Shown: piece after piece, positions 1 through 8,556 of the stretch
How positions within the stretch are numbered: the first letter of the stretch is position 1
Layout: each line of letters starts with the position of its first letter
Assembly (NCBI RefSeq): GCF_000429085.1
Contig: NZ_AUBE01000030.1
Span: 1-64,000 of the forward strand
From: Streptomyces flavidovirens DSM 40150
Lineage (GTDB): Bacteria > Actinomycetota > Actinomycetes > Streptomycetales > Streptomycetaceae
Direction: 5' to 3'
DNA length: 64,000 nt
Translations under genes and position numbers: made by a program
The notes under the pieces: generated by a model
The model's input: the letters and a program-made list of their open reading frames with translations, nothing else
Told to the model about the DNA's origin: nothing
Databases searched by the model: none

Positions 1-333
1 AGGGTGGCACGGCCGGGTCCCGGACGCCCCCGGACACGGCCCGACCGGGTCGTCGCGGACAAGGGCTACTCGGCCCGGAAGATCCGTGCCTACCTCCGCC
101 GGCGCGGCATCGCCGCGACGATTCCCGAGCGGATCGACCAGATCAACGGCCGCATCCGCCGTGGCAAGGCACGCTGCCGGCTCGACCGGACCGCCTACCG
201 ACGACGCAACGTGGTCGAACGCTGCTTCAGCCGACTCAAGCAGAACCGGGCCCTGGCCACCCGATACGACAAACGCGCCGTCCACTACCAAGCCATGGTC
301 ACCCTCGCCTGCCTCAGGCTCTGGCTCCCATGA
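1..333 (+). CDS. IS5-family transposase, C-terminal part (cut by window start)
   Basis: The frame is open from the first base, so the gene begins outside the window. The visible part is the C-terminal half of a DDE transposase of the IS5/IS4 type. It has a DKGYS motif carrying the second catalytic Asp near residue 20, a basic middle, and a YRRRN-VVERCF-RLKQ segment that supplies the catalytic Glu. It ends in TGA at 331-333, just before a likely element end. Its function would be cut-and-paste movement of the element. The visible part shows no lesion, but whether the whole copy is intact cannot be judged. Confidence 0.85.
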   Translation, partial: RVARPGPGRPRTRPDRVVADKGYSARKIRAYLRRRGIAATIPERIDQINGRIRRGKARCRLDRTAYRRRNVVERCFSRLKQNRALATRYDKRAVHYQAMVTLACLRLWLP

Positions 334-351
334 CTTTCCGGACAGCCCCTA
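334..351. mobile_element. Probable right end of the IS5-family element
   Basis: Directly after the transposase stop comes a short stretch whose reverse complement begins GGGGCTGTCCGGAAAG, which resembles Streptomyces IS5-type terminal inverted repeats. The left end lies outside the window, so the match between ends cannot be tested. CTAG at 349-352 would fit a short target duplication. The stop codon of the neighbouring minus-strand gene falls exactly here. Confidence 0.5.
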
Positions 352-789
352 GGGCGGATCGACCTCGGTGACAACCGCCATCAGCTCGTACGACGGGCCT
401 TCCGCTTCCCCGAGCGCCAGTCCCAGCGCGATCCATCTGCCGTCGGCCCACCAGATGTGCAAGCAGTCGAACCTGGCGCTCAACTCCTCCCAGGGCGCCG
501 GTATCTCCTCTCCCGCGATGCTCCGTTCCAGCAGACTCCAGAGGCTGAAGACCTGGGGCTCGCCCCATTTCGCCCGGAGCACGGCCAGCAGCGCGTCGTG
601 CTCGGCCACGCACTGCTCCCGCATCTCCAGAGCCTCTGCGGCGTCGTCGTCCCCCAGCTGATCTGCCGCGCTCAGCTCCGCGGTGTGATAGCCGGGCCCG
701 CTGAAACCGGTGTCCGACCTGCCGCGCTGTGCCGGAAACCCCTGTGCGCGCAGCAGGTCTATGAGGGCGAGATACCGTGCGGTGCTCAT
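349..789 (-). CDS. Hypothetical protein, 146 aa
   Basis: No family was recognised. The protein is soluble and acidic, without signal peptide or membrane segment. It has a Trp/Leu-rich C-terminal half (FSLWSLLERS, CLHIWWADGRW). The ATG at 789 is preferred over the longer open frame because GGGAGG lies upstream at 802-807 and the extension would run back into the permease gene. The gene starts 40 bp after the permease frame ends and could be cotranscribed. Its TAG stop is formed at the IS end, so the natural C-terminus may have been altered by the insertion. Confidence 0.65.
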   Translation of the reverse strand: MSTARYLALIDLLRAQGFPAQRGRSDTGFSGPGYHTAELSAADQLGDDDAAEALEMREQCVAEHDALLAVLRAKWGEPQVFSLWSLLERSIAGEEIPAPWEELSARFDCLHIWWADGRWIALGLALGEAEGPSYELMAVVTEVDPP

Positions 790-829
790 GTCGTCAGTAA
801 ACCTCCCTGCACTGACAACTGGCCGCCTG

Positions 830-1566
830 TCAGGCGTCGCGGCGCCGCAGCGCCCACCATCCGGCCAGCACCGCCGCCCCGGCCCACGCCGCGGTGACCG
901 CGAGCCCCGTCCATGCCCCGAGGTCGCCATGCGGGTTCAGGTGCAGCACCTGCTGCCCCGCGCGGTCCGGCAAGTACTGGGCGGCTCCGCCGGCTATGTC
1001 CCGACCACGAACGAGACAATCAGGATGAAGGGGATGAGCAGGCTCAGCACTGCGACGCCGCTGCGCAGCAATGCGGTGAGGCCCGCGGCGAGGAGCGCCA
1101 TGAGCGCGAGATAGATACCGCTGCCGACGCAGGCGCGCAGCGCGCCCGGGTCGCCGAGGCCGATGGCGTACTCCCCCATGAATGCCTGACCGGTCAGGAA
1201 GGAGGCGAAGCTGGTGGCGAATCCGACGGCGAGCGCGAGCCCGCCGACGACCGCCATCTTCGCCGAGTAGAAGAGGCCTCTGCGCGGTACCGCCGAGAGG
1301 GAGATCCGCAGGGCGCCGTTGAGGTACTCGGAGGACAGCGCCGTGGCTCCGAAGCTTATGGCGGCCAGCTGACCGAAGTTGAGGGCATAGAACGCACCGA
1401 AGACGGGGTCATATCCGTCGTTGTCAGCCTCGGCCTGGCCAACGGTGGCATAGGCGAGCACCGTGATGGCGAGTGTGACCGCGAAGACGGCTACGAGGGA
1501 ACCGGCCGATGCCCGTACCGACTTGATCTTGATCCACTCGGAGTGGAGGACTGCGGTGGTCGACAT
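830..1566 (-). pseudogene. ABC-2 type transporter permease, frameshifted
   Basis: Membrane subunit of an exporter, with several hydrophobic segments and the HSEWIKIKSVR opening typical of Streptomyces ABC-2 permeases. The frame stops at 994 after VSFVVGT. The next frame continues straight on with AGGAAQYLPDRAGQQ and HLNPHGDLGAWTG and ends with a Trp/Arg-rich tail at 830. Both parts together give about 245 residues, the usual family length. The break is in a run of three C on the plus strand (1000-1002); a fourth would restore the frame. It is either a recent one-base deletion or a sequencing error. The start lies 3 bp after the ATPase stop, so the two genes form an operon. Confidence 0.8.
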
Positions 1567-1569
1567 GAT

Positions 1570-2526
1570 TCAGGCCTCCTGGCCGGTGGTCGAGGGAGTG
1601 GCCGGGGGAACAGGGGTCGCGGCGGACGCGAACTCGGTCTCCTCGGCCGTGAGATCGAAATAGGCCTGCTCCAGCGTGGCGTGTTCGTCGGAAAGTTCGA
1701 GAATCGGAATGCCTTCGTGTGCGGCGATCACGCCGATCTCCTCGGCCCTCACCCCGTCGACGCCCCAGCGCCCGTCGTCGCCACGAACCGGCGTGTATCC
1801 CCTGCGCGTCAGGGCCTCGCCCAGTCGGCTCGACTCAGTGGTGCGCACCCGGACCCGGAGGCGGCTGCGGGCGTCGAGGAACTCCCGCATGGGGGTATCG
1901 GCGAGCAGCCTGCCCTTGCCCAGGACGACGAGGTGGTCGGCGAAGGAAGCGGTCTCGTTCATCAGGTGGCTGGAGACGAGCACAGTGCGGCCCTCACGGG
2001 CGAGCCGCTTCAGCAATTCACGGATCCAGACGATGCCTTCGGGGTCCAGACCGTTCGACGGCTCGTCCAGCATCACCACCTCGGGGTCACCGAGCAGCGC
2101 GGCGGCGATACCGAGCCGCTGCCGCATACCGAGCGAGAACGTCTTGATCCGCTTGCCCGCGAGCTCCGCGATGCCGGCCTCGTCCAGCACCTCGCCGACT
2201 CGGCGGGCGGATATTTTGTTGCTGACGGCCAGGGCCAGCAGGTGGTTTCGGGCGGTGCGCGAGCCGTGGGCCGATTGGGCGTCGAGCAGAGCTCCCACCT
2301 CGCGCAGCGGGTCGTCGATTCGCGTATAGGGGCGTCCGCCGATGGTGGCCGTGCCCGAGGTGGGCCGGTCGAGGCCGAGGACGAGCCGCATCGTGGTGGA
2401 CTTGCCGGCGCCGTTGGGGCCGAGGAAGCCGGTCACCCGGCCGGGCCGCACACTGAACGTGAGCCGGTCCACAGCCCGCTTGGTGCTGTACTCCTTGGTC
2501 AATTCTCGTACGTCGATGCTGTTCAT
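1570..2526 (-). CDS. ABC transporter ATP-binding protein (drug/lantibiotic-exporter type)
   Basis: Cytoplasmic ATPase of 318 residues that should energise the permease encoded just downstream. It shows Walker A GPNGAGKST near residue 40, an SLGMRQRLGIA signature and Walker B VVMLDEPSNGLDP. The C-terminal extension has the ESSRLGEALTRRGY-type region seen in BcrA-like exporters. ATG at 2526 opens MNSIDVRELTKEY. The gene is divergent from a histidine kinase, an arrangement common for cell-envelope-stress or peptide-efflux modules, so control by that kinase/regulator pair is a reasonable inference. Confidence 0.9.
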   Translation of the reverse strand: MNSIDVRELTKEYSTKRAVDRLTFSVRPGRVTGFLGPNGAGKSTTMRLVLGLDRPTSGTATIGGRPYTRIDDPLREVGALLDAQSAHGSRTARNHLLALAVSNKISARRVGEVLDEAGIAELAGKRIKTFSLGMRQRLGIAAALLGDPEVVMLDEPSNGLDPEGIVWIRELLKRLAREGRTVLVSSHLMNETASFADHLVVLGKGRLLADTPMREFLDARSRLRVRVRTTESSRLGEALTRRGYTPVRGDDGRWGVDGVRAEEIGVIAAHEGIPILELSDEHATLEQAYFDLTAEETEFASAATPVPPATPSTTGQEA

Positions 2527-2582
2527 GGGTCCAGACTCGCTTTCGCCCCCTACCCGTGACCTCCCCCGTCCGTGGGGACCAT

Positions 2583-2600
2583 CTCCCCCGTGCGGGGGAG
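2583..2600. promoter_or_regulatory. Palindrome in the exporter/kinase divergent promoter region
   Basis: CTCCCCCG-TG-CGGGGGAG is a perfect 8+8 inverted repeat in the 108-bp gap between the ABC ATPase and the histidine kinase. A related CCTCCCCCGTCC lies just upstream. It could be an operator for the response regulator encoded next door, or a small hairpin. Its function is inferred from position only. Confidence 0.4.
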
Positions 2601-2634
2601 CCGTTGCGGCGCGGACCGCTGACACGATGGCCGC

Positions 2635-3807
2635 ATGCTCCGCTATTTCCGCCGGCTGACCCACGGGGTCACCTACACACGATGGCTGCACCTGTGCATC
2701 CCGGCCTTCCTCTTCAGTGTGTGGATGTTCATCTCGATGGACACGTGGTATGTGCCGGCGCTCGTGATGCTGCCAGTGGGCCTGATCCCTGCGGTACGGC
2801 TTGAGGAAGGGCTGCAGGCACAGCTGCTGTTGACGCCCGAGGAACGAGGCCGGCCCGACGCCGGGATCGCCGCCGCGGCGGCCGGCACCTGGACCGAGCG
2901 CCGACGGGTGGTGCTCTGGATCCAGGTGAGGCTGGCCCTCTCGGCCCTGGCCACGGTCATCACCGCATGGCTGCCGATCGTCACCGTCGATCTGCTCACC
3001 CTGTCGTTCCGCGGCGCCGGGGGAAACGTCGGGCTGCTGGGAAACCTTGAACCGCACTGGTGGTACGCGCTGCTCGCGCCGCTGCCCGTCCTGGTCATGC
3101 TCTCCTGCATGCCGGCTCTCGGTGACTTGGTCACCGCCATCGCCCGTCGACTGCTGGGGCCGTCCCCCAAAGAGCGGTTGCTGGCCCTGGAGGAGCGCAC
3201 CGAGCAGCTCTTGGAACGTAATCGCATCGCGCGCGAACTGCACGACTCCATCGGGCATGCTCTTACCGTGGCCGTCGTCCAGGCGGCGGCCGCACGAACG
3301 GCGAACGACCCCGACTTCACCGAACGGGCGCTGACAGCGATCGAGGAAACCGGGCGTGAGGCGCTGGACGACCTGGAGCGGGTACTGCGCGTGCTGCGGG
3401 AACAGCGGACGCCGTCCACCCAGCGGCCGACCCTGGTCGAAGCAAGCCGTCTGTTCGACTCGGCCCGCGCGTCGGGGGTGAAACTCGACATCGGCGCGGC
3501 GGGGCCCCTGGCGAAGGTGCCCGGCCCGGTCTCGCGCGAGGGCTACCGCATCCTCCAGGAGTCGCTCACCAACGTGCTGCGCCACTGCGGTGCCGTCCCG
3601 GTCCGGGTCCGGATGTCCGTCGCGGACGACTGGCTGGAGCTGGAGGTGTCCAATCCGCTGTGCCCCTCGGCGGGTTCTCCCGGCGCCGGCAGTGGTCTGC
3701 GCGGCATCAGAGAGCGCGCCGCGCTGCTCGGCGGCAAGGCCAAGACCGGCCCGTACAACGGCGAGTGGGTGGTGCACGCGAGCCTGCCGCTGGACCGAAT
3801 ACGCTGA
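2635..3807 (+). CDS. Sensor histidine kinase (HisKA_3 type)
   Basis: A membrane sensor of 390 residues. The N-terminal part has about four hydrophobic segments (around residues 18-50, 97-125 and 145-165). A short linker helix leads to the dimerisation motif NRIARELHDSIGH, with His203 as phosphoacceptor. The ATPase domain has the family's N-box (ESLTNVLRH) and a G-box SGLRGIRERA. It belongs to the NarL/LiaS-type kinases. The response regulator starts 4 bp after its stop, so the two are a translational unit. The divergent ABC exporter is the probable target or partner. The input signal cannot be read from the sequence. Confidence 0.92.
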   Translation: MLRYFRRLTHGVTYTRWLHLCIPAFLFSVWMFISMDTWYVPALVMLPVGLIPAVRLEEGLQAQLLLTPEERGRPDAGIAAAAAGTWTERRRVVLWIQVRLALSALATVITAWLPIVTVDLLTLSFRGAGGNVGLLGNLEPHWWYALLAPLPVLVMLSCMPALGDLVTAIARRLLGPSPKERLLALEERTEQLLERNRIARELHDSIGHALTVAVVQAAAARTANDPDFTERALTAIEETGREALDDLERVLRVLREQRTPSTQRPTLVEASRLFDSARASGVKLDIGAAGPLAKVPGPVSREGYRILQESLTNVLRHCGAVPVRVRMSVADDWLELEVSNPLCPSAGSPGAGSGLRGIRERAALLGGKAKTGPYNGEWVVHASLPLDRIR

Positions 3808-3811
3808 TCGG

Positions 3812-4462
3812 ATGCCGGTTACCGTGCTTCTGGTCGACGACGAGCCTCTTGTACGCGCGGGACTGCGCGCCGTCCTGGAGGCACAGCCCGATATCGAGGT
3901 GGTGGGCGAGGCCGCCGACGGCGCCGCGGTCATACCCCTCGTTCGCCGGTTGCGGCCCGACGTCGTCGCCATGGATGTACGGATGCCGCTGATGGACGGC
4001 ATCGAAGCGACCCGGCTGGTGCTGCGCACCGTGGACTCGCCGCCGAAGATCCTGGTGGTGACCACCTTCGAGAACGACGAGTACGTGTACGAGGCGCTGC
4101 GGGCAGGAGCGGACGGTTTTCTGATCAAGCGGGCCCGGCCCTCGGAGATCGTGAACGCGGTGCGGCTGATCGCCGAGGGCGAGTCGCTGCTGTTCCCCGC
4201 GGCGGTCCGTGCCCTGGCCGCCGAGTACGGCAGCAACAAGGCACGTGCGGATCTCGACCGGGCCGCGCTCACCGAACGGGAGGAGGCGGTGCTCCGGCTG
4301 ATGGCCCGCGGTCTGTCCAACGCGGAGATCGCCGAGCGGCTGATCGTCGGCACGGAGACGGTGAAGTCGCATGTCAGCGCGGTGCTGGCCAAGCTGGGCG
4401 CTCGCGACCGCACGCAGGCGGTCATCGCCGCGTACGAGTCCGGATTCGTCTCTCCAGGCTGA
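3812..4462 (+). CDS. NarL/LuxR-family response regulator
   Basis: 216 residues. The receiver domain begins VTVLLVDDEPLVRAGL with the acidic pair near residue 10, phosphoacceptor Asp55 in AMDVRMP, and the conserved Thr and Lys further on (VVTTFE, FLIKRA). The C-terminal LuxR helix-turn-helix has LTEREEAVLRLMARGLSNAEIAE and VKSHVSAVL. The ATG at 3812 is chosen because the receiver starts immediately after it and it follows the kinase stop closely. It is expected to bind DNA when phosphorylated by the upstream kinase and to act on the exporter promoter between 2527 and 2634. Confidence 0.93.
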   Translation: MPVTVLLVDDEPLVRAGLRAVLEAQPDIEVVGEAADGAAVIPLVRRLRPDVVAMDVRMPLMDGIEATRLVLRTVDSPPKILVVTTFENDEYVYEALRAGADGFLIKRARPSEIVNAVRLIAEGESLLFPAAVRALAAEYGSNKARADLDRAALTEREEAVLRLMARGLSNAEIAERLIVGTETVKSHVSAVLAKLGARDRTQAVIAAYESGFVSPG

Positions 4463-4463
4463 C

Positions 4464-4493
4464 GGGAGCCCGTCTCCCGGCTGACGGGCTCCC
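4464..4493 (+). terminator. Hairpin after the two-component operon
   Basis: A perfect 10-bp stem (GGGAGCCCGT pairing with ACGGGCTCCC) and a 10-base loop begin 2 bp after the response-regulator stop. There is no U tract, which is usual for Streptomyces terminators. Confidence 0.65.
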
Positions 4494-4584
4494 GGCGCAT
4501 CCGTGGACCGAGGCACGGCTCGCAGTGCTCCGAACCAACGAGTACGATCCGGCAGAACAAGCGCGCGAGCTGGGAGGACACACC

Positions 4585-5742
4585 GTGGGGCGGTTGACCG
4601 GTGGGGACCCCTCTCTGCTGCGGCGGATCAACTCCGCGGTGGTGCTGCACGCGCTGCGCGGCGCGGATTCCCCCACCCTCACCGACCTGACCCGCGTGAC
4701 CGGGCTGTCCCGGCCCACGGTCGAGGGGGCCGTCGAAGGCCTCATGGAGACCGGGCTCGTCGTCGAGGCCCCGCCCGAGGACGTCGAGACGCGGCGGCAG
4801 GGACGGCCAGCGCGGAGGTTCCGGTTCCGCGCCGAGGCGGGATATCTGCTGGGTGTCGAGATCGGTCCGCATCGCATCGCCGCCCTGCTGTCCGGTCTGG
4901 ACGGCCGCGTCATCGGCGCCGGTTCCCGCACGGTGTCCGAGAGGGCCTCGGCGGACGAGCGGCTGGAGCGGGTACGGGCCATGGTCGCCGACGTACTGCG
5001 CCGGGCCGGCGTCCCGCGCAGTTCACTGCGCGCCGTCGGGGTCGGCGCACCCGGCATCGTGGAGGCCGACGGGACCGTACGGCTGGGGACGGCGCTTCCC
5101 GACTGGACCGGTCTGGCGCTCGGTGAACGGCTCCGCCGGTCGTTCCGCTGCCCCGTACTGGTGGAGAACGACGCCAACGCGGCGGCGGTCGCCGAGCACT
5201 GGAAGGGCGCCGCCGTCGACTCCGACGACATCGTGTTCGTACTGGCCGGGCTGAGCCCCGGCGCCGGCTCACTGATCGGCGGGCGGCTGCACCGGGGGTT
5301 CGGCGGCGCGGCCGGTGAGATCGGAGCGCTGCATCTGCTGGGCCGGGAGGTCACGCCGGAGACGCTGCTGTCGACGACGGACGAGCCGGTGCTGCCACTG
5401 GACGAGCAAGCGGTGGCCACCGTCTTCGGGCGCGCCCGGCAGGGTGACTCCGCCGCGCAGGAGGCCGTCGAGCGGTTCATCCAGCGGCTGGTGCACGATG
5501 TGGCGGCGCTGGTCCTGGCGCTCGACCCCGAACTGGTCGTGATCGGCGGGTGGGCGGCCGGGATCGACGGCGTACTGGAGCCGTTGCGCGGCGAGTTGGC
5601 GCGGTACTGTCTGCGTCCGCCGCAGGTGGCGCTGTCGCTGCTCGGTGAGGCGGCGGTGGCGACGGGTGCGCTGCGCCTCGCTCTGGACCACGTCGAGGAG
5701 CAGCTGTTCGCCGTCGAGGGAACGGTGACGGCCCGCCGCTGA
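4585..5742 (+). CDS. ROK-family transcriptional regulator/sugar kinase-like protein
   Basis: 385 residues. An N-terminal winged helix-turn-helix (LLRRINSAVVLHALR, TDLTRVTGLSRPTVEGAV) is followed by a ROK fold with LLGVEIGPHRIAALL, GVGAPGIVE and the catalytic-type ENDAN motif. The usual ROK zinc motif CxCGxxGCxE is absent: the region reads AAGEIGALHLLG. A pure regulator that binds a sugar or phosphosugar is therefore more likely than an active kinase. GTG at 4585 is chosen over an in-frame GTG at 4525 because GGGAGGA lies 6 bp before it. No sugar transporter lies next to it, so the target is unknown. Confidence 0.88.
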   Translation: MGRLTGGDPSLLRRINSAVVLHALRGADSPTLTDLTRVTGLSRPTVEGAVEGLMETGLVVEAPPEDVETRRQGRPARRFRFRAEAGYLLGVEIGPHRIAALLSGLDGRVIGAGSRTVSERASADERLERVRAMVADVLRRAGVPRSSLRAVGVGAPGIVEADGTVRLGTALPDWTGLALGERLRRSFRCPVLVENDANAAAVAEHWKGAAVDSDDIVFVLAGLSPGAGSLIGGRLHRGFGGAAGEIGALHLLGREVTPETLLSTTDEPVLPLDEQAVATVFGRARQGDSAAQEAVERFIQRLVHDVAALVLALDPELVVIGGWAAGIDGVLEPLRGELARYCLRPPQVALSLLGEAAVATGALRLALDHVEEQLFAVEGTVTARR

Positions 5743-5761
5743 GCGCGACGGGCCGTACCGT
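5722..5761. terminator. Hairpin between the convergent ROK and GntR genes
   Basis: ACGGTGACGGCCCG (5722-5735) pairs with CGGGCCGTACCGT (5749-5761) with one bulged base. It overlaps the ROK stop codon and lies ahead of the GntR stop on the other strand, so it could serve both genes. Confidence 0.55.
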
Positions 5762-5774
5762 ACGACGGCGGATA

Positions 5775-6557
5775 TCAGGAGGCTCTTCGCTCCTGGGTGT
5801 GGTGGCTGATCTCCAGGTCGCCCGAGTCACCGAAGGTGAGCCTGCAGGTGTCCGCGCGGTAGGTGGCCACGGAGACGGCGGCGGTCCGGCCCTCGGCGAA
5901 GTAACGCGTGGTGACGACGAGGACGGGCGCGCCCGGCAGGCGGTCGAGTTCCTTCGCGTCGTCCGCGCGGGCCGAGCCGAGCTCGACGGCGCGGTCCTGA
6001 CCCTCCATGGCGAGGCGCTGCAGTTCCCGCAGCACGCTGCGCGCGCGGGCCGACCCCGAGGGCGACTCGATGGCCGCGAGGTCCGGCACGGACGCGGCCG
6101 GGACGTACAGCAGCTCGGCGGCGACCGGCTGGCCATGCGTGACGCGGATCCGGCGCACGGTGTGCACCTCGTTGCCGGAGTTGCCGGGGGCGCCGGAGTC
6201 GACGCCAAGCATGCGGGCCACCGCCGCCGGGGGCACGGCACTCATGCAGTCGACGGGCTGCCAGGTGTCGCCGGCGGCGCCCGGCCAGCCGTGCTGCGAG
6301 GTCCCGACGTCCACGCCCACGCGCGGCGGGGCGACGGTGGTGCCCACGCCGCGACGGCGCTGCAACCGGCCTTCGAGCTCAAGCTGTTCGAGCGCCTGGC
6401 GGAGCGTGGCGCGCGCGACGCCGAAGCGCGCGGCGAGTTCACGCTCGTTCGGCAGGATCTCACCGACCGCGAAATCGGAGTCGAGTGCCTCGCTGAGCAC
6501 GGTCTTGAGGTGCCAGTACTTGGGCTCCGGCACCGTATCGAGCTGCGTGGTCCCCAC
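5775..6557 (-). CDS. GntR-family regulator (HutC/DasR type)
   Basis: 260 residues. The N-terminal winged helix (KYWHLKTVLSEALDSDF, ERELAARFGVARATLRQALEQLELEGRL) is followed by a UTRA ligand-binding domain ending in TYRADTCRLTFGDSGDLEI. The relatives DasR and HutC respond to aminosugar phosphates or small metabolites. The start is GTG at 6557 rather than the longer open frame, because GGAGG sits 6 bp upstream and the family normally begins about 15 residues before the first helix. It is convergent with the ROK gene. No enzyme operon is attached, so it probably acts in trans. Confidence 0.88.
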   Translation of the reverse strand: MGTTQLDTVPEPKYWHLKTVLSEALDSDFAVGEILPNERELAARFGVARATLRQALEQLELEGRLQRRRGVGTTVAPPRVGVDVGTSQHGWPGAAGDTWQPVDCMSAVPPAAVARMLGVDSGAPGNSGNEVHTVRRIRVTHGQPVAAELLYVPAASVPDLAAIESPSGSARARSVLRELQRLAMEGQDRAVELGSARADDAKELDRLPGAPVLVVTTRYFAEGRTAAVSVATYRADTCRLTFGDSGDLEISHHTQERRAS

Positions 6558-6694
6558 CCTGATCCTCCGCAATCGGCCTGGTCCCGGGCGAGTTTCCACG
6601 CCCTTGTTTATTAAAGGTTCCTGCACTAACTCTGCGACCATAAGTCCGGGGTCTGCCTTGGTCAAGACCAATCAACGCAGGACAGGCGTCGCGT

Positions 6695-7576
6695 CTACGG
6701 GGCGAGTGAGGCGAGTTTGTCGGGGTTTCGCACGATATAGACACACTGGATGAGGCCGTCCGCGACATCCAGCTGGAATACCGCGTCGGGCTTTCCGCCG
6801 GACAGGACCAACAGCGCGGGTCCGCCATTGAGTTCCACGAACCGGAACTCGCTCTCGGGAATGGGCCGCCTGGCCGCCCCGACCAGGAAACGGCCCACCT
6901 TGTCGGCGCTCTCGATGACGCGCACGGGCGCCTTCGCCTTGCCGCCGCTGTCACCGACGAGCCTGACGTCCGGTGCGAGCAGCGAGAGCAGCGCGTCCAG
7001 GTCTCCTCCCGACGCGGCGGCGAGAAACCGTTCGGTGAGGTCCCGCCGTTCGGCGGGATCCACGTCGAAGCGGGGCCTGCGTTCCGCGACATGCCGCCGA
7101 GCACGTCCCGAGAGCTGCCGTACGGCCGATTCCGAGCGCTCCAAAGTGGCCGCGATTTCGCCGTACGGAAAGCCGAAAGCCTCACGCAGTACGAACACCG
7201 CGCGCTCCAGCGGGGAGAGCGACTCGAGAACGACGAGAACAGCGAGCGAGACGGAGTCGGCCAGCACCGCGCGTGCCGCGGTGTCTTCGACGGCCGGACC
7301 GAAGTCGGTCTCCAGCGGCTCCGGGAGCCACGGCCCGACGTACGCCTCGCGCTGCGCCCGCACCTGCCGCAGTCGGTCGATGGCCAGCCTGGTGGTGATC
7401 CGCACCAGATAGGGACGTGGTTCCCGTACGTCGTCGCGCGGCCGGCCCGACCAGCGCAGCCACGCTTCCTGCACGACATCCTCGGCGTCGGCGACCCGGC
7501 CGAGCATCCGGTACGCCACCCCGGTCAGCAGGGGGCGGTGCTCTTCGAAGACTTCGGTAACGGTGTCGGCAGTCAC
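6695..7576 (-). CDS. sigJ: ECF41-type RNA polymerase sigma factor (SigJ-like)
   Basis: 293 residues. Sigma region 2 (LLTGVAYRMLGRVADAEDVVQ) and region 4 (LERAVFVLREAFGFPYGEIA, SESAVRQLSGRARRHV) are followed by a SnoaL-like C-terminal domain ending near IVRNPDKLASLAP. The fused SnoaL-like domain is the mark of ECF41 factors, where it modulates activity in place of a separate anti-sigma factor. GTG at 7576 opens TADTVTEVFEEHRPLL and matches family starts. A GGAGG overlaps it too closely, so ATG at 7594 is a possible alternative. The gene is divergent from an alpha/beta hydrolase. The symbol follows the family name only. Confidence 0.85.
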   Translation of the reverse strand: MTADTVTEVFEEHRPLLTGVAYRMLGRVADAEDVVQEAWLRWSGRPRDDVREPRPYLVRITTRLAIDRLRQVRAQREAYVGPWLPEPLETDFGPAVEDTAARAVLADSVSLAVLVVLESLSPLERAVFVLREAFGFPYGEIAATLERSESAVRQLSGRARRHVAERRPRFDVDPAERRDLTERFLAAASGGDLDALLSLLAPDVRLVGDSGGKAKAPVRVIESADKVGRFLVGAARRPIPESEFRFVELNGGPALLVLSGGKPDAVFQLDVADGLIQCVYIVRNPDKLASLAP

Positions 7577-7631
7577 CCCTCCATCCCAGCACATCGAGGG
7601 AAACGGGAACCAGCCGGAGGTGCCCGGCCCC

Positions 7632-7660
7632 TTGAACTCCAAGGTACCCAGCGGTAATTG
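7632..7660 (+). promoter_or_regulatory. Candidate promoter of the alpha/beta hydrolase gene
   Basis: TTGAAC and TAATTG are separated by 17 bp, close to the vegetative sigma consensus, and end 46 bp before the ATG at 7707. The stretch lies in the divergent gap shared with the sigma factor gene. Confidence 0.5.
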
Positions 7661-7706
7661 TTGCTGACACGATGTCTAGCGCGACCCCACCCCAGGGAGC
7701 AGCAGC

Positions 7707-8546
7707 ATGGCCGCGAAGGTCTCCTTCAGCATCGAGTCCATCGAGTCCCCCACGGGCAGTCACACGCTCTCCGTCGCGTACGAACGAGCGGGCGCCGGCG
7801 AACCGCTCCTGCTCCTGCACGGGATAGGCCATCACTGGCAGGCGTGGCAGCCCGTGATGTCCGCGCTGGCCGCCGAACGTGACGTGATCGCCGTGGACCT
7901 GCCCGGTTTCGGCCGCTCGGCCGCGCTGCCCGACGGGTTCGCCTACGACCTGTCGACGGTCGTTCCCGTACTCGGTTCGCTGTGCGAGGCGCTGGGCATC
8001 GAGCGCCCGCACGTCCCGGGGAACTCCCTCGGCGGCCTGATCGCCCTGAAGCTGGGCCACGAGAAGCTCGTACGGTCGGTGACGGCGCTTTCGCCGGCCG
8101 GTTTCTGGACGGAGAGCGAGCGCCGCTACGCGTTCGGCACGCTGCGCGGGATGCGGTTCGGAGCGCAGACGCTCCCGCTGCCGGTCATCGAGCGCCTGGC
8201 GCGCACGGCCGCCGGCCGGGCCGCGCTCACGAGCACCATCTACGCGCGGCCCGGGTGGCGTTCACCGGAAGCCGTCGTCGCGGAGACGCTCGCGCTGCGC
8301 GAGGCGACCGGGTTCGCCGCGACTCTGTCGGCGGGCCGTTCCGTCCTGTTCGACGACGAGGTTTCCGGCATACCCGTGACCGTCGCCTGGGGCAGCCGTG
8401 ACCGGCTGCTGCCGCGCCGCCAGGGCGTCAGGGCCAAGCGCGTGATCCCCGGCGCCCGGCTGGTCAGGCTGCCCGGCTGCGGCCACGTTCCGATGAACGA
8501 CGACCCCGCGCTGGTGGCTCGGGTCATCCTCGACACGAGCAGCTGA
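7707..8546 (+). CDS. Alpha/beta hydrolase
   Basis: 279 residues, cytoplasmic, no signal peptide. Seen: oxyanion-hole motif LLLLHGIGHHW, nucleophile elbow GNSLGG, acid in WGSRDRLL and catalytic His in GCGHVPMNDDP, so the triad is complete. The fold suits ester, lactone or haloalkane-type substrates; nothing shows which. ATG at 7707 has GGGAGC about 6 bp upstream. The divergent ECF41 sigma gene may be functionally linked, since such factors often sit beside enzymes they control, but that is an inference. It is followed directly by a relic of a MocR regulator. Confidence 0.88.
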   Translation: MAAKVSFSIESIESPTGSHTLSVAYERAGAGEPLLLLHGIGHHWQAWQPVMSALAAERDVIAVDLPGFGRSAALPDGFAYDLSTVVPVLGSLCEALGIERPHVPGNSLGGLIALKLGHEKLVRSVTALSPAGFWTESERRYAFGTLRGMRFGAQTLPLPVIERLARTAAGRAALTSTIYARPGWRSPEAVVAETLALREATGFAATLSAGRSVLFDDEVSGIPVTVAWGSRDRLLPRRQGVRAKRVIPGARLVRLPGCGHVPMNDDPALVARVILDTSS

Positions 8547-8556
8547 CACGCCGGGG

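Noticed and set aside
913..2559. 548-residue plus-strand frame
   Set aside because: Antisense to the ABC permease and ATPase, low-complexity Gly/Glu/Arg composition, no domain.
1570..4872. 1100-residue minus-strand open frame
   Set aside because: Only the last 318 codons (1570-2526) are the ABC ATPase; the rest lies opposite the kinase, regulator and ROK genes and shows no family motifs.
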